A stretch of 64,000 nucleotides of DNA, taken from NCBI RefSeq assembly GCF_004364315.1, contig NZ_SOBR01000005.1, forward strand, positions 124,001 to 188,000. The letters run 5' to 3'. Source of the stretch: Chromohalobacter marismortui (GTDB lineage Bacteria; Pseudomonadota; Gammaproteobacteria; Pseudomonadales; Halomonadaceae). The notes beneath the pieces were generated by a model. That model worked only from the letters and a program-made list of their open reading frames with translations. It had not been told where the DNA came from and did not search any database. The stretch's first letter is position 1. Each line of letters begins with the position of its first letter. Below are positions 6,998-15,684 of this stretch, one piece after another. Position numbers and translations under genes: made by a program.

Positions 6998-9412
6998 TCA
7001 CGCGATCCGCCGACTCGGCTCCAGGCGTACCGCGACCGCCTTGGAGGTAGGCGTGTCGGTGCCCACGCCGACGCTTTCCAGGGGAACCAACGCATTGGTT
7101 TCTGGATAGTAGGCGGCGGCGCACCCTTCGGGCGTCTCGTAGGCAACGATCCTGAAGGCCGGGGCGCGCCGGGGCTCCCCCTCATGATCGAGGCCCACCA
7201 GATCCACCCATTGGTCACTTTCGAGCCCCAGCCGCGTGAGGTCGGCAGGATTGACGAACACCACCCGACGCTGCCCCTTGACGCCGCGGTAACGGTCGTC
7301 GTAACCGTATACGGTAGTGTTGTACTGATCGTGGCTGCGCAGCGTCTGGAGTGTCAGCCAGCCGTCATCGCGGCGGGCCTGCAAGCGTTGGTGCATCACC
7401 GCCTCGGGCAACGGTGCGCTACAGAATGTCGCCCGTGCGGATGACGTGTTGAAGCGGCGTTGGCTGGCGGCGTTTTCCAGCCAGAACCCACCCACCTGCC
7501 CCAGACGCGCATTGAAGTTTTCGAAGCCGGGAATCACCGCCTCGATCTCGTCGCGGATACGATCATAATCCGCCACCAGGCCAGCCCAGTCGACGACATC
7601 GGACGCCACCCCGCGGCGCGGCAGAACCCGTGCCAGCGTAGCCTCGGCGATCCCCGCCACGATCGCCGGCTCAGAGCGCAGCCACTCGGAAGCCGGCGCC
7701 TGAATGCCGGCGCTGCCATGCACCATCGACATCGAATCCTCGACGCTGACTTGCTGCGACACGCCGGCCTCGCCCTGGCGGTCGATCTCGGTACGGCCCA
7801 GGCACGGCAGGATCAACGCATCGCCACCGGTGATCAGGTGGCTACGGTTGAGTTTGGTGCTGATCTGCACATTGAGGCCAAGGCGCCGGAAGGCACGCTC
7901 GGTACGCTGGCTATCCGGCGTGGCACGCGTAAAGTTGCCGCCCAGGCCGATGAAGACATCGGCATCGCCCTCTTCCAGCGCGCGGATGGCCCCTACGGTG
8001 TTGTAACCCGGGGCCCGCGGCATGGCCACACCGTAACGGCTCTCCAACGCCGCGATCAGCCGGCCGGGCGCTTTTTCGTCGATCCCCATGGTGCGATCGC
8101 CCTGCACGTTGGAATGCCCCCGCACCGGGCACGCTCCTGCACCGGGACGTCCGATGTGACCACCCAGCAGTAATAGATTGACCAACTCGCGCACGGTATT
8201 CACCGAATGCTCGTGCTGGGTAATGCCCATCGCCCAGGTGATGATCATGCGCTCGGCGCGGGCGACGATATCCGCCACCTCCTCGATCTGCGTGCGTGCC
8301 AGGCCGGCCTGATCCTCGATGTCCGCCCACGGCGTGGCCTCGACCTGGGTCCGCCACTCATCATAACCGGCGGTATGCGACGCGATGAAGGCGCGATCCG
8401 GCGTGAAGCGACCTCGCGCTTCCAGCGCGAACAAGGCCTTGGCGATGCCGCGCGCCGCCGCCATGTCGCCGCCCATCTTGGGCTGATAGTAATGCGAGGA
8501 GATGCGATGGCTGCCCTGGGTGAGCATTTCGCGCTTGTTCTGGGGGTCGGCGAACCGTTCCAGGCCACGTTCCTTGAGAGGGTTGAAGCTGACGATACGC
8601 GCGCCTCGCTCCGCCGCGCGACGCAGATCGCCGAGCATCCGTGGATGGTTGGTACCGGGGTTCTGGCCGAAGACCAAGATGGTATCGGTATGTTCGAAAT
8701 CTTCCAGTTGGACAGTGCCTTTGCCCACGCCCAGGCTGGCATCCATACCCACGCCACTGGCCTCGTGGCACATGTTCGAGCAGTCGGGAAAATTGTTGGT
8801 GCCATAGAGGCGCACGAACAGCTGATACAGGTACGCCGCTTCGTTGCTGGCCCGTCCAGAGGTATAGAACAACGCGCGGTTGGGGTCGGGCAGCGCCGCC
8901 AAGCGGTCGGCGATCAGCGCGAACGCCGCCTCCCATCCGATGGGCACATAGCGATCACTGGCCGCATCGTACCGCATGGGCTCGGTGAGCCGGCCTTGAT
9001 CCTCGAGACGAAAGTCATCCCAGTCGCGCAGCTCACTCAGCGTGTGGCGTTCGAAGAAACGCCGCGTGACACGCTTTTTGGTGCTTTCCCAGGCCACGGC
9101 TTTGACACCGTTTTCGCAAAACTCGAACGACGAGCCATGCAACGGGTCGCCCCACGCACAGCCCGGACAATCGAAGCCATGCGGCTGGTTGGTGGAGAGC
9201 AGCGCCCGCGCGCCCTTGAATGGCGCCTTGCTACGCTTGAGGTGGCGCCCCACGCTATGCATCGCGCCCCAGCCACCGGCCGGCCCAGTGTAGGTTTCCA
9301 CGCGCGGTTCGCGGGTCAAGGCGGCGTCCGCGTCGGGAAGCCGCTCCTCGACCTCGGGTGCGGAAGACGCCCTGCGGTCGTCGGGTAACGGAGTCTTATG
9401 ATGAGAAGCCAT
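6998..9412 (-). CDS. FdhF/YdeP-family molybdopterin oxidoreductase (formate dehydrogenase-like)
   Basis: An 804-residue molybdopterin-dependent oxidoreductase. The N-terminal HGFDCPGCAWGDP segment followed by FEFCENGVKAVAWE is typical of the FdhF/YdeP family (formate dehydrogenase alpha-like, often acid- or stress-linked), and the C-terminal part (from about residue 680) is a molydopterin-dinucleotide binding domain. The start is taken at the ATG at 9412; a TTG at 9445 is possible, and neither has a strong ribosome-binding site. The next upstream gene is fdhD, which activates formate dehydrogenases, supporting a functional pair. Electron acceptor and true substrate are unknown; no small iron-sulfur or cytochrome subunit is adjacent. 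Confidence 0.85.
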   Translation of the reverse strand: MASHHKTPLPDDRRASSAPEVEERLPDADAALTREPRVETYTGPAGGWGAMHSVGRHLKRSKAPFKGARALLSTNQPHGFDCPGCAWGDPLHGSSFEFCENGVKAVAWESTKKRVTRRFFERHTLSELRDWDDFRLEDQGRLTEPMRYDAASDRYVPIGWEAAFALIADRLAALPDPNRALFYTSGRASNEAAYLYQLFVRLYGTNNFPDCSNMCHEASGVGMDASLGVGKGTVQLEDFEHTDTILVFGQNPGTNHPRMLGDLRRAAERGARIVSFNPLKERGLERFADPQNKREMLTQGSHRISSHYYQPKMGGDMAAARGIAKALFALEARGRFTPDRAFIASHTAGYDEWRTQVEATPWADIEDQAGLARTQIEEVADIVARAERMIITWAMGITQHEHSVNTVRELVNLLLLGGHIGRPGAGACPVRGHSNVQGDRTMGIDEKAPGRLIAALESRYGVAMPRAPGYNTVGAIRALEEGDADVFIGLGGNFTRATPDSQRTERAFRRLGLNVQISTKLNRSHLITGGDALILPCLGRTEIDRQGEAGVSQQVSVEDSMSMVHGSAGIQAPASEWLRSEPAIVAGIAEATLARVLPRRGVASDVVDWAGLVADYDRIRDEIEAVIPGFENFNARLGQVGGFWLENAASQRRFNTSSARATFCSAPLPEAVMHQRLQARRDDGWLTLQTLRSHDQYNTTVYGYDDRYRGVKGQRRVVFVNPADLTRLGLESDQWVDLVGLDHEGEPRRAPAFRIVAYETPEGCAAAYYPETNALVPLESVGVGTDTPTSKAVAVRLEPSRRIA

Positions 9413-9488
9413 GACGATCTCGGTAACGTAATAGAAGGATGACAAGGAGGTACGATGACGTGGGTAAAGCGCCAGAAAAGCTCGGGCG

Positions 9489-10268
9489 TCAAGCCGCCCC
9501 GCTCAGGCGCTCGAGATGCCGGCCGCGATGACAACAGATCAAGTTGAGGTCACAGGCACGCGCGATTTCCACCGCCAGCGCCGATGGCAACGACAACGTG
9601 GCCAAGGTCGCGATGCCGGCACGTACGGTTTTTTGCACCAGCTCCATGCTGCAGCGACTGGAAAGCAGCACCGCCGCAGGCATTTCGCCATGTGCCAACC
9701 CTTCGCCGATGATCCGGTCCAGGGCATTGTGGCGTCCGATATCCACGCCGCGCATCAACACCTCGCCTTCGCCATCGAGGGCCAACGCCATATGCAGCCC
9801 GGCACGTGCGTGACGCTGCAGGCTCTCCACTCCGCGCATCAGGGCCTCGGGCGCCAGGGGCCCGCACGCCGGCAAGCGCTTGAGGCCCTGCATCAACTGC
9901 GACTCCTCGGCCACGCCACAGGCACCGCAGCTCGACACCGAGGCCCCGGCACGCTGCAACTCGGCGGCACGCGCCTCGGTCCGGGATGACACCGACAGAC
10001 GTACCGCCAATCCATGACGCAGCCGCGACAGCTGAATGTCCTCGACTTGCTCGGCGCGTTCGATCCAGCCTGCGGTAAACGCATGCCCTACCGCCAGCGG
10101 CTCGAGGGCGTCGGGCGTCGCCAGCAACGTCACCATGGCGGTATCGTTGAGCGACAGGGTCAGCGGCTGTTCCTGAGGGCCTTCGAGCGTCCGCAAGGGC
10201 CGAGCGCGCTGATCGTCATAGCGTGTGGCAGCGGAAAATGAATGAGAGGTCACGCGTTCTGACGGCAT
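9489..10268 (-). CDS. fdhD: Formate dehydrogenase accessory sulfurtransferase FdhD
   Basis: A 259-residue FdhD protein. The diagnostic CxxC loop is visible as SSCGACG (about residues 110-116); in E. coli this loop carries the persulfide passed from IscS to the molybdenum cofactor. Other family segments are VGHAFTAGWI near the N-terminal third, DIGRHNALDRIIG and SSRCSMELVQKTVRAGI. The ATG at 10268 was chosen over a GTG at 10301 because it gives normal family length. It precedes the FdhF/YdeP gene by 76 bases on the same strand, consistent with maturing that enzyme. Confidence 0.92.
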   Translation of the reverse strand: MPSERVTSHSFSAATRYDDQRARPLRTLEGPQEQPLTLSLNDTAMVTLLATPDALEPLAVGHAFTAGWIERAEQVEDIQLSRLRHGLAVRLSVSSRTEARAAELQRAGASVSSCGACGVAEESQLMQGLKRLPACGPLAPEALMRGVESLQRHARAGLHMALALDGEGEVLMRGVDIGRHNALDRIIGEGLAHGEMPAAVLLSSRCSMELVQKTVRAGIATLATLSLPSALAVEIARACDLNLICCHRGRHLERLSGAA

Positions 10269-10359
10269 ACGACTATCCCATGGCGAAAACGAGGCAACCA
10301 CATTGGCATCCTACTACTTCGTCAGCGTCGCTCAATGATGCGCAGCGACCTCTGGCGTG

Positions 10360-10836
10360 CTACGAAGCGTCGTCGTGCACGTCCAGCGGTGGCGAGGTGC
10401 GTTTCACGGTCTTGGTGACGATATAGGTGAAGTAGCGCTCGATCCCCAAGCCGTCCATCAGCCAGGCATCGATCGTGCGTTGGTAGGCATCGATGGAGTC
10501 GGTTTCGAACTTGACCAGATAGTCGACACCGCCGCCCACCGCCACGCACTCCGTCACCTCCGGCGTGTCGGCGACGGCTTTCTCGAAGCGCGCGAAGCTC
10601 GCCGCCTGATGCGTGGCAAGCTCTATCTGCACCCATACCGGCGTGCGTTTGACCACCAGCGCCGGATTGATCCGCGCGCCGTAGCCTTCGATGACGCCGG
10701 CTTTTTCCAGTCGCCGTACACGTTCCCAACAAGGGCTGACCGAGAGGTTGATCGCCTCGGCCAGCTTCGACTTGGTGATGCGTCCATCGCGCGACAGAAT
10801 ATCGAGAATCTTGAGATCATAGCGGTCGAGTTTCAT
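10360..10836 (-). CDS. doeX: Lrp/AsnC-type regulator of ectoine degradation, DoeX
   Basis: A 158-residue Lrp/AsnC protein: N-terminal winged helix-turn-helix (LDRYDLKILDILSRDGRITKS, then AINLSVSPCWERVRRLEKAG) and a C-terminal RAM ligand domain (about 65-150). It follows doeB by 19 bases in the same orientation, the arrangement in which DoeX was described as binding near doeA in Halomonas elongata. The likely ligand is a pathway metabolite such as diaminobutyrate or an acetylated form; this is inferred from context. Confidence 0.9.
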   Translation of the reverse strand: MKLDRYDLKILDILSRDGRITKSKLAEAINLSVSPCWERVRRLEKAGVIEGYGARINPALVVKRTPVWVQIELATHQAASFARFEKAVADTPEVTECVAVGGGVDYLVKFETDSIDAYQRTIDAWLMDGLGIERYFTYIVTKTVKRTSPPLDVHDDAS

Positions 10837-10855
10837 GTGGTGTGGCGGCCCATCC

Positions 10856-11872
10856 TCAACGCGCGAGACGATCGACGACTTTCGCGATCACCGCGATCGT
10901 ATCGCCCATGTTCACCTGCGCCGGGAAGCGACGCGCCACCAGTACACCGTCGCGCTGAGCATGGTAGACGATCGGCTCGCTACCGGTGCGCGTCATGTCA
11001 TAGATCCGCGCGATCACATCGCCGCGCCTCACGGTCTCGCCCAGTGCGAACACCAGCTCCAGCAGGCCGCTATGCTCGCTCTGCACGTAGCAAGACGCAT
11101 CGGGCATATCCACGTACACCTGCGGCTCGGCGGGGGCTTCCAGCGTGCCTTCTATCAATCCGTAATGAATCAGAAAATTGCGCACGCCCCGCTCGGCAAT
11201 GACCATGCGTTCCGGCGTCGTGGTGCCGCCACCGCCCAACTCGGTGGTCACGAAGGTCTTGCCCTGGGACTCCACGGCCGTGTCATAGAGCTTGGTGGCA
11301 TCGAGCTCGAACATCATCATCGCGACCGGCGCACCGAAGGAAACCGCACCGGCAAGGCTTTGCGCTTCCTGGGTAGCGTCGTCGAGCCGGTGTGCGGCGG
11401 CAAACGGCAGGATATCCAGCGTGCGGCCACCGGAATGCAGATCCAGCGCCACGTCGCACATCGGCACCAGCTCACGCGTGAAGTAATCGGCAATCTGCTC
11501 GGTGACACTGCCGTTTGGATCGCCAGGGAAGCTACGGTTGAGATTGCCGCCATCCAGCCCCGAGGTACGCTTGCCGGCGGTGGCAGCGGGCACGTTCATG
11601 ATCGGCACGATGATCACGCGGCCGCGCACATCTTCAGCGCGCAGCGTATTGCTGAGCTTGAGCAACGCGGTGATGCCTTCGTATTCATCGCCGTGGTTGC
11701 CGGCGGTGAGAAGGGCCGTGGGGCCCGCGCCGTTGTTGATGACGGTTATCGGAATCATCACCGCGCCCCAGGCCGATTCATCGGTGGAGATCGGCAGTTT
11801 GAGAAAACCGTGCTGAATGCCGTCGACCTCGAAATCGACAGTGGGTGACACCGGGCTGGGTCGCTTGCTCAT
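10856..11872 (-). CDS. doeB: N2-acetyl-L-2,4-diaminobutyrate deacetylase DoeB
   Basis: A 338-residue zinc hydrolase of the AstE/AspA (succinylglutamate desuccinylase/aspartoacylase) family. Zinc ligands are visible in TAGNHGDEYEG (His and Glu, about residues 57-67) and LDLHSGGR (His, about 140-147). DoeB removes the acetyl group from acetyl-diaminobutyrate made by DoeA, giving L-2,4-diaminobutyrate for DoeD. It lies 31 bases after doeA and 19 before doeX, so the three genes form one operon. Confidence 0.92.
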   Translation of the reverse strand: MSKRPSPVSPTVDFEVDGIQHGFLKLPISTDESAWGAVMIPITVINNGAGPTALLTAGNHGDEYEGITALLKLSNTLRAEDVRGRVIIVPIMNVPAATAGKRTSGLDGGNLNRSFPGDPNGSVTEQIADYFTRELVPMCDVALDLHSGGRTLDILPFAAAHRLDDATQEAQSLAGAVSFGAPVAMMMFELDATKLYDTAVESQGKTFVTTELGGGGTTTPERMVIAERGVRNFLIHYGLIEGTLEAPAEPQVYVDMPDASCYVQSEHSGLLELVFALGETVRRGDVIARIYDMTRTGSEPIVYHAQRDGVLVARRFPAQVNMGDTIAVIAKVVDRLAR

Positions 11873-11903
11873 ATCCTATTCTCCTCGTCTCGCGTCCCAC
11901 GGC

Positions 11904-13103
11904 TCAACATACGAACAGCTGGCGTGGAAAGTTGGCCAGCGTCTCGCAGCCAGTCTCGGTAATCAGAATGCTTTCGGTGATTTCCAGGCCCCAGTTTTCT
12001 TCCCAGAGCCCCGGCATGAAATGAAACGTCATCCCCGGTTCGAGAATGGTGTCGTCGGAGGGACGCAGACTCACGTTGCGTTCGCCCCAATCCGGCGGAT
12101 AACTGATGCCGATGGAATAACCGCAGCGCGCCCCGCCACGGTCGAAGCCATACTTGTCCATCGCCGCGCCCAGCGCCATGGCGATATCGGCGGCACGGTT
12201 GCCTGGCTTGGCCACCGCCAGTCCGTTGTCGATGCCCTCGAGCAGCGCCGACTCGGCGCGCAGGAACTGGCTCGGCGGCGTCCCCAGAAACACGGTGCGC
12301 GACAACGGCGCATGATAGCGACGATATACCCCCGCGATCTCGAAGAAGGTACCTTCGCCCTTGCGAAAGGGGGTGTCGTCCCAGGTCAGATGCGGCGCGG
12401 CGGCATCCTCGCCGGTCGGCAACATCGGCACGATAGCCGGATAGTCGCCACCGAAGACACGTCCTTGCGGATCGGTCCAGCCCTCGATGCCCACGCGATA
12501 GATCTCGGACACCACCTTGCTCTTGGGCACTCCCGGCTGTATCACGTCGAGAATACGCGAGTGCATGCCCTCGACGATCCGCGCCGCGATACGCATGTAC
12601 TCGACTTCCTGCGGCGACTTGATGACCCGGCACCAGTTGACCAGCGCATTGGCATCCGCGAAACGCGCATGGGGCAACTCATGCAGGAGGCTCAAATACG
12701 CCTTGGCAGAAAAGTAGTAATTATCCATCTCCATGCCGATGGTACCCTCATGCCAGCCGCGATCCGGCAGGATCGACTGCGCCAGGTACTCCATGGGATG
12801 CATATCGGGATTTTGAACGTAATAATCCGGATAATAGGTAATGTTCTCCGGATGGATCCAACAGGTACGTAACGCCCCGTTGGCATCCATGCGGCGCCCA
12901 TACCACACCGGCTCGCCTTCCAGGCCGAGCAGCACGCACTGATGCACATAGAAGGACCAACCATCGTACCCCGTCAACCACGCCATGTTGGACGGATCGC
13001 TGACGATCAGGACGTCGATCCCTCGATGGGCCATGGCCGAACGCACCTTGTGCAGACGGCTGGCGTATTCCTCACGAGTGAAAGGCAGGGAAACCTCAGA
13101 CAT
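11904..13103 (-). CDS. doeA: Ectoine hydrolase DoeA (EutD)
   Basis: A 399-residue protein with creatinase/prolidase (M24) architecture: N-terminal creatinase-like domain (about 1-165) and C-terminal pita-bread fold. It opens the ectoine ring to N-acetyl-diaminobutyrate, the first catabolic step. Most canonical M24 metal-ligand positions are altered here: the usual IDAG and ADLTRT aspartates read as FEIAG and APLSRT, the GHG-type histidine reads as GYSIG, and the FTIEPG glutamate reads as FHFMPG. This fits a metal-independent hydrolase, as reported for EutD-type enzymes. First gene of doeA-doeB-doeX, facing a MocR regulator across 181 bases. Confidence 0.92.
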   Translation of the reverse strand: MSEVSLPFTREEYASRLHKVRSAMAHRGIDVLIVSDPSNMAWLTGYDGWSFYVHQCVLLGLEGEPVWYGRRMDANGALRTCWIHPENITYYPDYYVQNPDMHPMEYLAQSILPDRGWHEGTIGMEMDNYYFSAKAYLSLLHELPHARFADANALVNWCRVIKSPQEVEYMRIAARIVEGMHSRILDVIQPGVPKSKVVSEIYRVGIEGWTDPQGRVFGGDYPAIVPMLPTGEDAAAPHLTWDDTPFRKGEGTFFEIAGVYRRYHAPLSRTVFLGTPPSQFLRAESALLEGIDNGLAVAKPGNRAADIAMALGAAMDKYGFDRGGARCGYSIGISYPPDWGERNVSLRPSDDTILEPGMTFHFMPGLWEENWGLEITESILITETGCETLANFPRQLFVC

Positions 13104-13182
13104 GGCACCACTCGCCCGACAGAATTGCTCATCCCTGATCTCCCGGACGGGAGGCAGGACCCTGCATTCGATGAAATGAATC

Positions 13183-13290
13183 GTACTGACGAAAGGAAGA
13201 TAAAATCAGTACAATTGTCGATCAATGCGTTAACCGCGATACTAGCATTCACGCGCTGCTTGCCGTCAAAGGCTTTATTGTGTCATGACA
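13183..13290. promoter_or_regulatory. Candidate operators between doeA and the divergent MocR-type regulator
   Basis: The 181-base gap between divergent genes holds two inverted repeats: GTACTGA (13183-13189) with TCAGTAC (13206-13212), perfect 7-bp arms 16 bases apart; and TGTCATGACA (13281-13290), a perfect 10-bp palindrome that includes the regulator's own ATG. Their position suits control of both doeA and the regulator by the MocR protein or DoeX. Binding is inferred only. Confidence 0.4.
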
Positions 13291-14688
13291 ATTGACCTGA
13301 CACCCTATCTCCCGACCCACGGGCCCAAGTATCTGGCCATCGCCCGAGCGCTCGCCGAGGCCATTCGCCAGGGCGACCTCACGCCCGGCACGCGCCTGCC
13401 GCCACACCGCTGCCTGGCCGAGACCTTGGCAGTCAGCGTGCAAACCGTCTCGCGTGCCTATGCCCAGGCCGAGAAGATGGGCCTGGTACAGGCCCGCGTG
13501 GGCAGCGGCACCTGGATCAACACGCTCGACGACGGCCAGGAAACCGACTATCTACGCGGCGCCAACATGGCCATGGACGTCTCGCCCGTGGATCTTTCCA
13601 TTGCGCACCCGATCTGCCCGCCCGGGCATCATCTGCGCTTTCGCGAAACGCTTCGTGACATGGCGGATAACGCACATCCCGATGTCATCGATGCTTGTCG
13701 GCCCATCGCGGGGCTGCTCCACCAACGCGAGCGTGCCAGCCAGTGGTTGCACGACACGCTCGGCGTCCCCGGTACGCCCGACGACCGCGTGCTGTGCAAC
13801 GGCGCCGCCCATGGCGTGATGTTGGCCATCGCGACGCTGGTCCAGCATGGCGACGTAGTGTTGACCGAGGCGCTCAGCGACCACGGCTTGATTGCCTTGT
13901 CACGCACGCTGGGCTTGCAACTGCGCGGCGTGGCCATCGATGAACAAGGGGTGATGCCCGACGCCCTCGATGCTGCGTGTCGCCGCTATCGACCGCGTGT
14001 CGTATGCCTGACGCCCACTCAACTCAACCCCACCGGCGCGACCATGGACAACGCACGTCGCGATGCCGTGGCCGAGGTACTGGCCCGACACGGCACCTGG
14101 TTGATCGAGGATGACGTTCACGCCCTGCTCGAACCGCCAGGCTTGACCCCGCTGACCGCGCGCCTGCCACGCCAGAGCTTTCATGTCACCAGCCTGACCA
14201 AGGCCACCGTCTCGGGGTTGCGCGCCGGCTATCTCAGCGTGCCGCGTGGGCAGCTGCACCACACACTGCCACGGTTGCGCGCCACCAGTTGGATGGCGAC
14301 GCCGCTCGTCTTCGAGATAGCCGACCGCTGGCTGGCCGATGGCACCGTCGATGCCTTGGCCAGCGAGCAGCGGCGCTTGCTCGCCGAACGTCAGCAATTG
14401 ACCCGCACACACCTGGCAGGCCACACCATGGCCTCACGCCCGACGGGCATGCATATCTGGCTGGCCCTGCCCGGGGCATGGCGCGCGGAAGAACTGCAGC
14501 AACAGGCGCTTCAGGAAGGCCTGGCGATTTCCACGGCGCAGTCGTTCATGGTCGATCAAGGCCCTCCACCTCGGCGCATTCGCGTGAGCCTGGGAGGGGA
14601 AAACGATCCCGAACGCTTCGCTCAAGGGTTGACCATTCTCGCTCGTTTGCTCGGCGAGGCACCGCCACCAATGCTACAAATCATATAA
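13285..14688 (+). CDS. enuR: MocR/GabR-type PLP-binding transcriptional regulator, EnuR-like
   Basis: A 467-residue fusion of a GntR-type winged helix (about residues 14-75: LAEAIRQGDLTPGTRLPPHR, then LAVSVQTVSRAYAQ) with a class I aminotransferase-like domain. The expected PLP-anchoring lysine is in VTSLTKATVSGLRAGY (about residue 302). EnuR proteins of this type bind ectoine-derived diamino acids through PLP and relieve repression of ectoine catabolism. Divergent transcription from doeA strongly supports that role. The start ATG sits inside a palindrome, suggesting autoregulation. A different MocR specificity cannot be excluded without the inducer. Confidence 0.82.
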   Translation: MTIDLTPYLPTHGPKYLAIARALAEAIRQGDLTPGTRLPPHRCLAETLAVSVQTVSRAYAQAEKMGLVQARVGSGTWINTLDDGQETDYLRGANMAMDVSPVDLSIAHPICPPGHHLRFRETLRDMADNAHPDVIDACRPIAGLLHQRERASQWLHDTLGVPGTPDDRVLCNGAAHGVMLAIATLVQHGDVVLTEALSDHGLIALSRTLGLQLRGVAIDEQGVMPDALDAACRRYRPRVVCLTPTQLNPTGATMDNARRDAVAEVLARHGTWLIEDDVHALLEPPGLTPLTARLPRQSFHVTSLTKATVSGLRAGYLSVPRGQLHHTLPRLRATSWMATPLVFEIADRWLADGTVDALASEQRRLLAERQQLTRTHLAGHTMASRPTGMHIWLALPGAWRAEELQQQALQEGLAISTAQSFMVDQGPPPRRIRVSLGGENDPERFAQGLTILARLLGEAPPPMLQII

Positions 14689-14751
14689 CGCGATGGGCAC
14701 GCGTCAGCGCCGCCTCGCATCCATCATCCACGACCACCTCGTGAGGACTTC

Positions 14752-15684
14752 ATGCGCATCTTGATCCATGCCGACGACGCCGCGCTCTGGAAAGACAGGC
14801 TCGCGTCGCGTTTACCCTCGGCGGAGTTCGCCATCAGTGGCGAAACGCGTGATTTTCAGGCTGACTACCTCGCGGCCTGGAAGCCGCCCGCGTCGCTTTT
14901 CGAGGCCCAGCCAGCCCTCAAGGGCATCGTCAATCTCGGCGCCGGCGTGGATGCATTGCTCAATAATCCCGCGCTTCCCCGGGATATCCCCATCGTCAAG
15001 CTACGCGATGCCGGCATGGGAGAACTGATCGCCGACTATGTACGCTACGGCGTGCTGCATTTTCAGCGCGACTTCGACCGTTATCGCCGCCAACAACATC
15101 GCGCCACCTGGCACGAACACGCGCTCACGCCCAAGCGCGAATGGGGCGTCGGAGTGCTCGGACTCGGTGCCATCGGCTATCATGTCGCCCACCGGCTCGC
15201 CGAGGACGGCTACCCCGTGCACGGCTGGAGCCGCTCGCCCAAGACCCTCAAAGGCATCACCTGCCATCACGGCGATGACGGCCTCCAGACCTTGCTCGGC
15301 CAGGTCACTACGCTGGTCACGCTGCTGCCCGATACGCCTGCCACCCGCGGCATCATCGACCGCAACGCCCTGGCCGCGTTGCCCAACGGCGCCAACCTGA
15401 TCAATCCCGGCCGCGGCACGCTGATCGACGAAGCCGCCTTACTCGAGGCACTCGGTCACGGTGAGGAGGAAAGTGGTCGCCTGCGCGGCGCGTTGCTCGA
15501 TGCCTTCCCCACGGAACCGCTGCCCGAGGACAGCCCCCTGTGGCGACATCCACGCCTGTGGATCACTCCTCACATGGCCGGTCCGACGCCTATCGACGAT
15601 GCCGCCGACCAGGTCGCCAAGGCCCTCACCGCCATGCAGGCCGGCGAGGCCATCGACACCGTGGACCCCAAAGCCGGTTACTGA
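14752..15684 (+). CDS. ghrA: Glyoxylate/hydroxypyruvate reductase A
   Basis: A 310-residue D-2-hydroxyacid dehydrogenase of GhrA type. The NAD(P)-binding motif is GVLGLGAIG (about residues 138-146); substrate/catalytic segments are LINPGRGTLID (catalytic Arg region), AFPTEPLPEDSPLW (Glu) and ITPHMAG (His). It reduces glyoxylate or hydroxypyruvate in the cytoplasm. GAGGACTT precedes the ATG. It lies 63 bases after the MocR gene in the same direction and may be co-transcribed; its last 7 bases overlap the end of the convergent ugpC. Confidence 0.88.
   Translation: MRILIHADDAALWKDRLASRLPSAEFAISGETRDFQADYLAAWKPPASLFEAQPALKGIVNLGAGVDALLNNPALPRDIPIVKLRDAGMGELIADYVRYGVLHFQRDFDRYRRQQHRATWHEHALTPKREWGVGVLGLGAIGYHVAHRLAEDGYPVHGWSRSPKTLKGITCHHGDDGLQTLLGQVTTLVTLLPDTPATRGIIDRNALAALPNGANLINPGRGTLIDEAALLEALGHGEEESGRLRGALLDAFPTEPLPEDSPLWRHPRLWITPHMAGPTPIDDAADQVAKALTAMQAGEAIDTVDPKAGY

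Noticed and set aside
8207-9388. Long open frame on the plus strand, antisense to the molybdoenzyme gene
   Set aside because: It has no recognisable domain and lies fully opposite a well-supported gene; high GC makes such antisense frames common.
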